In this document: positions 59,829 through 64,000 of the stretch, piece after piece
How the letters are laid out: every line of letters begins with the position of its first letter
How positions within the stretch are numbered: position 1 is the stretch's first letter
NCBI RefSeq assembly: GCF_001592965.1
Contig: NZ_LRPC01000012.1
Span: forward strand, 62,001 to 126,000
DNA length: 64,000 nt
DNA from: Roseivirga spongicola
Lineage (GTDB): Bacteria; Bacteroidota; Bacteroidia; Cytophagales; Cyclobacteriaceae
Direction: 5' to 3'
Position numbers and translations under genes: made by a program
Notes under the pieces: model-generated
Seen by the model: the letters and a program-made list of their open reading frames with translations, nothing else
Database searches by the model: none
What the model was told of the DNA's origin: nothing

Positions 59829-60380
59829 TTATTTCTTTCTCGGTTCCCACTTCACTTCTTCGGCCTGAAGCTCTTGAGCCATTATTCTGCCAAGTACAAA
59901 GAGATAGTCGGAAAGACGATTGAGATACTGAATGACCAACGGAGAAATAGGTTCTTGATCGTTTAAGGCGATGCTTATTCGTTCGGCTCTTCGGCACACA
60001 CAGCGTGCGATATGCGAAAACGAAACTGATTGATGCCCCCCCGGAAGAACAAAGCTGGTAAGTGCTGGCAGTTGATCGTCCATGGCATCCATGGCGCTTT
60101 CCAATACTTGAATGTCAGACTCTAGTAAATCAGGTTTCACCACCTTGTCTTTACCTGGTTCGGTAGCTAAATCTGCCCCTATGGTGAACAGTCTGTCCTG
60201 AATGGTTTTTAGAATTTCTTTTCTAGAAGAATTGACTTCCTGATCTCTGAGTAGACCAATGTAGCTATTCAATTCATCTACTGTTCCATAGGCTTCAATT
60301 CGGATGTGTGCCTTTGAAACACGAGCACCACCTAGTAATGAGGTGGTGCCAGAATCTCCAGTTTTAGTATATATTTTCAA
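59829..60380 (-). CDS. PduO-type cob(I)alamin adenosyltransferase
   Basis: A 183-residue ATP:cobalamin adenosyltransferase that makes adenosylcobalamin. The ATP-binding N-terminus KIYTKTGDSGTTSLLGGARVSK is clear, as are YGTVDELNSYIGLLRD and the CRRAERISIAL segment with the conserved arginine. The start codon must be TTG at 60380: an in-frame stop, which is that of the upstream gene, lies two codons earlier and no other start precedes the conserved residues. It follows the ABC ATPase gene by three bases. Confidence 0.93.
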   Translation of the reverse strand: MKIYTKTGDSGTTSLLGGARVSKAHIRIEAYGTVDELNSYIGLLRDQEVNSSRKEILKTIQDRLFTIGADLATEPGKDKVVKPDLLESDIQVLESAMDAMDDQLPALTSFVLPGGHQSVSFSHIARCVCRRAERISIALNDQEPISPLVIQYLNRLSDYLFVLGRIMAQELQAEEVKWEPRKK

Positions 60381-60383
60381 ATC

Positions 60384-61136
60384 TTAGAATACTCTTTTAG
60401 CAACTTCTGCCTCGTATGCGGCCCTCATTACGGCAGTGTTGGTAGGATTTTCATTGATAATATCTTTCTCAATAAGTCCATCTCTCAACCTGATAACACG
60501 GTGCGAGTATTGAGCAATATCGTCTTCGTGAGTTACCATAATAATGGTGTTGCCTTTTTCATGAAGAGCGGCAAATAGGTCCATAATGTCGTAAGACGTT
60601 CTGGTGTCCAAGTTACCTGTAGGCTCATCGGCAAGAATAATCGATGGATCATTCACCAACGCTCTAGCAATAGCAACACGTTGTCTCTGACCACCAGAAA
60701 GCTCATTCGGCTTGTGGAAAGATCTTTCACCAAGTCCAACACTTGTTAGTGCAGCCTGGGCTCTGTCTTCTCTTTCAGACTTGCTATAACCAGCATAGAT
60801 AAGCGGAAGAGCAACATTTTCTAAAGAAGATGCTCTAGGCAAGAGGTTAAAAGTCTGGAAAACGAAGCCAATTTCTTTGTTTCTGGTCTCGGCCAATTCA
60901 TTTTCAGTCATGTCCGAAACATCTTGGCCATTTAGAATATATGTTCCGCCAGAAGGAGTATCTAAACAACCAATGGTGTTCATAAGAGTAGACTTACCAG
61001 AACCTGATGGCCCCATGAATGCTACATATTCACCTTGCTTGATTTCGATGCTCACAGATTTCAGAGCCTGGATTTTCTCACTACCCATCTGGTAGACCTT
61101 AGAGATGTTGGTAGTTTTGATTATTGTTTTACTCAT
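60384..61136 (-). CDS. LolD/MacB-type ABC transporter ATP-binding protein
   Basis: A 250-residue ABC ATPase. Walker A is GPSGSGKST at residues 42-50, the signature is [15 protein letters not shown], and Walker B with the following turn is [12 protein letters not shown]. The family works with MacB/FtsX-like permeases in lipoprotein sorting or efflux. One such permease is encoded at 48189-50570, but not adjacent; whether they pair is unknown. The stop lies three bases before the cobalamin adenosyltransferase. Confidence 0.93.
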   Translation of the reverse strand: MSKTIIKTTNISKVYQMGSEKIQALKSVSIEIKQGEYVAFMGPSGSGKSTLMNTIGCLDTPSGGTYILNGQDVSDMTENELAETRNKEIGFVFQTFNLLPRASSLENVALPLIYAGYSKSEREDRAQAALTSVGLGERSFHKPNELSGGQRQRVAIARALVNDPSIILADEPTGNLDTRTSYDIMDLFAALHEKGNTIIMVTHEDDIAQYSHRVIRLRDGLIEKDIINENPTNTAVMRAAYEAEVAKRVF

Positions 61137-61304
61137 ACTGGTTGGACGTATCTAAATGCCGAAAAGTTTAATACAGAACTTGGTAATTATTTAAATGGTT
61201 TTACCACAAACAAAACAATCAAAAGAAGTTGGTGTACTAAAAGGACTTTCCGTGAACGGAATACGTAAAGGATTACAGGTGGTAGATTGGCCTAAGATTT
61301 TCTC

Positions 61305-63860
61305 TTAGCGGATTTGGAAGGTTGTTTTTTCTTCCAGAATTTGCTCAAACTCAGACCTTACCTCAGCTACTTTCTGTTGGTCAGCCAGTTCTGATAGCTG
61401 GTCTAGGGCTGTTTCTCCAAAGGCGGTGAAGTTATTTTTAGCGCAAGAGTAAATGTAAGCTTCCCATAAGTCGGTAGATTTTCTATTCACTTCCAATGCT
61501 TCGCGAAGTAGATCATATTCTACCTGACTATCTATTTCGGTTTGGTTTAAAAGTTCAATCGCTTTAAGCGTAGTGTTTACATCAAAGGCGTTGGTTTCAG
61601 CTACTCGAATAAGCGCCTGCTGATATTCGGCTTCTGAAAGTTCAGCTTTTTCAGCTTGAACTCCTTTTAATTGCTGGCTAATGTCTGCGGTTTGATCAAA
61701 GTCAGTAACGAACTTTAAGTCTTCCATAAACTCGTTCAATGGTTCTGCATCAAACCCTCTTTTCTTAGCATTATTGATCGACTCAACCGTTAAATCTGAC
61801 TGCCCCTGATCGAAAGCCCATACAGCCTTAATGTAGTATGGAAAGCCTGCGGCTGAAAGGTTCGAAGAAATGACTGATTCAAGCGTTCTGAAACCTTTGT
61901 TTACTTGACCTGAATTGTAGTAGAGGAACGATTGAGCAGTAAGTAAGAAAGTGTTGTAAACCGCGTTTTTAGGGCTCGATTGGTAATATTGAATAGCATC
62001 ATCAACAACCTTCCAGTCTTCTCTTTGTCTGCTTAAAGCAGCATTGTATAAGTAGAATAGTTGTTCTCGAGTTAGAAGTGTGTCAGCCCTTAGCTCAATG
62101 CTGAAAAGTAAAGATTGACCTTGTGCATTAGCGAGCGCCTGTCGGTTTAGTTTTAAATGAATATTGTCTTGATATTCATAATTAATGGTAGTGTCGAAGT
62201 CTACCTGAGCGGCTACATCATAGTTGAGGGCAGCCAAATTGCCTTCGCTTACAAAAGCCCCTCCACCCAATGATTCTCTGAAGTACTTAAAGGCTGAGTC
62301 GTAGTTCTGATATTTGTAGTGAGCTAAGCCTAAGTTGTTCTGAACTTTGTCATCATACTCCACTTCTTTAGAATACATAAGTGAGCTGAGTGTTCGGTAC
62401 AAATCACCTTTTTCATCGAAGTGGTTGGAGTAGGCTACTCTGGCTTTCGGGTTTTCGCCACCTCTCAGAATTGCCACCAATCTTTCCTGAATCTCTTCCT
62501 TCTCTTTTTCGGTTTTAGCTTTCTGGGATAAAGCATAATTAGATCTATAATTATAGAACTCAAAGTAGTTGCTCTGCTTATGGTATTGATCGGCCAAGAG
62601 GTCATTGTCGATGTGTTCAGCCAAACTTGCCAACATGGTATACTGTCCAGATTTAGCCATGTAATACGGTCGGTATTCTAGGTAGAGGAAACCGCCAACC
62701 ACCATAATCATGCAGAAAAGCCTTACCGTAAGCATTGGTGTTCTTGGGCCTTGAAAGAAAATGTGCCATACCTGAATGTTCTGGAAAAGGGCAGGGGTAA
62801 AGTTGATTAGCGCATAAACAAAGAAGCCAGCGCCAAAGGCTAAATGACTAATGATTATCACCCATTCAATAGCGTCTTTTAAAGAGCTGTTAGCTGTAAT
62901 TTCGGCATAGGCTAACACACCTAAAGTCATGGCGCATAGGGCAGGGTAGAGCCAGTCTTTTAATACGAAAGTATCGCCAGAGACATTGATGGTTTTGATT
63001 TTTGGGTCGAAGCAAAAGTAGCCCGAGATCATTGAGGCAATCAGAAGCGTGCTTGGTTCAATCAGGTATAGATTTAGCTCGATGTCTTCATTCTTTTCCA
63101 TGAAAAGTAGACTGACCAAAATCACATACACGAAGCCTATAATACCGAAGTGTAACAGTCCATTCTTGCCTTTCGATTCTCCTTGCGTAGTGAGCTTAAA
63201 CAGACTGAAGATATTATCCCCGGCAATGAAAATGATGAAAAGGGTTGTCCAGAGCAGTGGTCCAACCATGCCGAATGAAAGCACTACCAAGTTAGGGTAG
63301 TCCATGTTTGGGAGGAAATTCACCAGTAAGCCGAAGGTCAGATAAAGCAGTAGAATTCCTATTAATCTGACTAGTACCGAAACCTTCTTATTGATGGCTT
63401 GGAAGTAGTAAGTGAGCAGTAGAAATGCTCCTATGAGACCATAGCTCAGGTAAGGATCTGCAACACCGAGTTCCTCCAGTCGCAACTGGATAAAGCAGAA
63501 TACGACAATACCTGAGAATATAAAGTAACTGAATCTGTCAAGGTAAGTGATGGACAGAGTTCCAAGTACCAGAACTGCTACTATCGAGATTAGTAAGAGC
63601 TTCTCAGGCCAAACTAAGTACTGTAACTCACCTGTTCTGAACTTCTGCCAGCTAATCAATTGATCCACCACAACTCCTCCAGGCTTTCCATTAATCTGGA
63701 AGTACTCTAAAAGAAAAGGGCGTGTTTTAAAGGTAGACTCTACTTGCCAAGGGAGTGTGAGCTCATCTCCAACAAACCACGCATAGCCAAACCATATCAC
63801 CGCAAAAGCAGCAAGGGTCGGGCTTAAGTATTTTAGAAAGTTGAAGGTGGTTGAGTTCAA
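61305..63860 (-). CDS. Large membrane protein with TPR-like soluble half
   Basis: An 851-residue protein. The first 400 or so residues carry about a dozen hydrophobic helices; the rest is soluble and helical, with TPR-like pairs such as VQNNLGLAHYKYQNYDSAFKYFRES. I do not recognise the family. The only start consistent with the frame is TTG at 63860: an in-frame TAG lies six codons upstream, and no Met occurs before residue 180 or so. It may scaffold envelope assembly, but that is a guess. Confidence 0.75.
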   Translation of the reverse strand: MNSTTFNFLKYLSPTLAAFAVIWFGYAWFVGDELTLPWQVESTFKTRPFLLEYFQINGKPGGVVVDQLISWQKFRTGELQYLVWPEKLLLISIVAVLVLGTLSITYLDRFSYFIFSGIVVFCFIQLRLEELGVADPYLSYGLIGAFLLLTYYFQAINKKVSVLVRLIGILLLYLTFGLLVNFLPNMDYPNLVVLSFGMVGPLLWTTLFIIFIAGDNIFSLFKLTTQGESKGKNGLLHFGIIGFVYVILVSLLFMEKNEDIELNLYLIEPSTLLIASMISGYFCFDPKIKTINVSGDTFVLKDWLYPALCAMTLGVLAYAEITANSSLKDAIEWVIIISHLAFGAGFFVYALINFTPALFQNIQVWHIFFQGPRTPMLTVRLFCMIMVVGGFLYLEYRPYYMAKSGQYTMLASLAEHIDNDLLADQYHKQSNYFEFYNYRSNYALSQKAKTEKEKEEIQERLVAILRGGENPKARVAYSNHFDEKGDLYRTLSSLMYSKEVEYDDKVQNNLGLAHYKYQNYDSAFKYFRESLGGGAFVSEGNLAALNYDVAAQVDFDTTINYEYQDNIHLKLNRQALANAQGQSLLFSIELRADTLLTREQLFYLYNAALSRQREDWKVVDDAIQYYQSSPKNAVYNTFLLTAQSFLYYNSGQVNKGFRTLESVISSNLSAAGFPYYIKAVWAFDQGQSDLTVESINNAKKRGFDAEPLNEFMEDLKFVTDFDQTADISQQLKGVQAEKAELSEAEYQQALIRVAETNAFDVNTTLKAIELLNQTEIDSQVEYDLLREALEVNRKSTDLWEAYIYSCAKNNFTAFGETALDQLSELADQQKVAEVRSEFEQILEEKTTFQIR

Positions 63861-63898
63861 ATGGTCAAATTTGGTCTAAGAATTTTAAAACTTTTTTT

Positions 63899-63974
63899 AC
63901 CCCTGCCCTAAAGGAAGAAAAGTTTGAAAATCATTCAGACGCCCTTTAGGGTTGGGGTAGATTGAATGATTTTC
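63899..63974. repeat. Dispersed palindromic element, member E, with interlocked inverted repeats
   Basis: CCCTAAAGG (63906) pairs with CCTTTAGGG (63943), and GAAAATCATTCA (63926) pairs with TGAATGATTTTC (63963). The two pairs cross (order A-B-A'-B'). Confidence 0.65.
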
Positions 63975-64000
63975 ATTTAGTAACGTCTTTATTGCCTTAA

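Overview
The window reads as chromosomal DNA of a Bacteroidota bacterium, most likely a marine Cytophagales member of the Roseivirga/Fulvivirga type (the genus is an inference). Signs are a FecI/FecR/STN-TonB receptor cluster, a secreted FG-GAP protein with a type IX secretion sorting domain, TTG-N19-TAnnTTTG promoters, DUF4974, DUF7935, GIN and YhhN families, and few Shine-Dalgarno sequences. It is mostly a housekeeping and catabolic region. There is no prophage, no CRISPR array and no long integrated island.

Layout. 1-3950: light-related DNA repair (DUF2256 protein, FeS photolyase, DASH cryptochrome) and a nitrilase-type amidase. 3940-7857: T9SS-exported FG-GAP protein and MurF. 7958-13102: ECF sigma factor, FecR, TonB receptor and a second FecR. 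13209-15172: a tRNA-Val gene followed by four tandem units of about 412 bp. Each unit carries a terminator, a 94-residue GIY-YIG nuclease gene and a damaged copy of the tRNA 3' end. This is the most unusual structure in the window. 15209-20246: small conserved protein, glycosyltransferase, B12-radical-SAM enzyme, ParE-type toxin-antitoxin pair and a PSD-fold decarboxylase. 20255-24971: ValRS, rRNA m5C methyltransferase and an Lrp regulator. 25194-32389: a phenylalanine/tyrosine degradation block (amino-acid dehydrogenase, HmgA, Hpd, fumarylacetoacetase) followed by DoxX, flavin reductase and an outer-membrane protein. 32467-36972: thioredoxin-reductase-like flavoprotein, ATP-grasp ligase, IscA-like protein, DUF7935, YkvA, thioredoxin-fold and NAD-binding proteins.

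37006-37992: a small membrane protein carrying a cytochrome-oxidase-like HDTYFV motif, then a REP-associated tyrosine transposase between two direct REP units. 38030-48041: secreted S15 peptidase, alpha/beta hydrolase, polytopic membrane protein, Dtd, MazG-like protein, DUF6263, Asp/Asn hydroxylase, DUF305, ComB and GcvT. 48189-57366: ABC permease, RNase HII, NUDIX hydrolase, MATE exporter, GIN protein, YhhN, MFS transporter and RF2 with its programmed frameshift. 57462-63860: two unknown proteins, IlvE, PduO-type cobalamin adenosyltransferase, LolD-like ATPase and a large membrane protein with a repeat-like soluble half.

Intergenic DNA carries at least two families of dispersed palindromic repeats. 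A short CCCGA..TCGGG hairpin recurs inside the loops of other palindromes, including the T-loop of the tRNA remnants in the GIY-YIG array.
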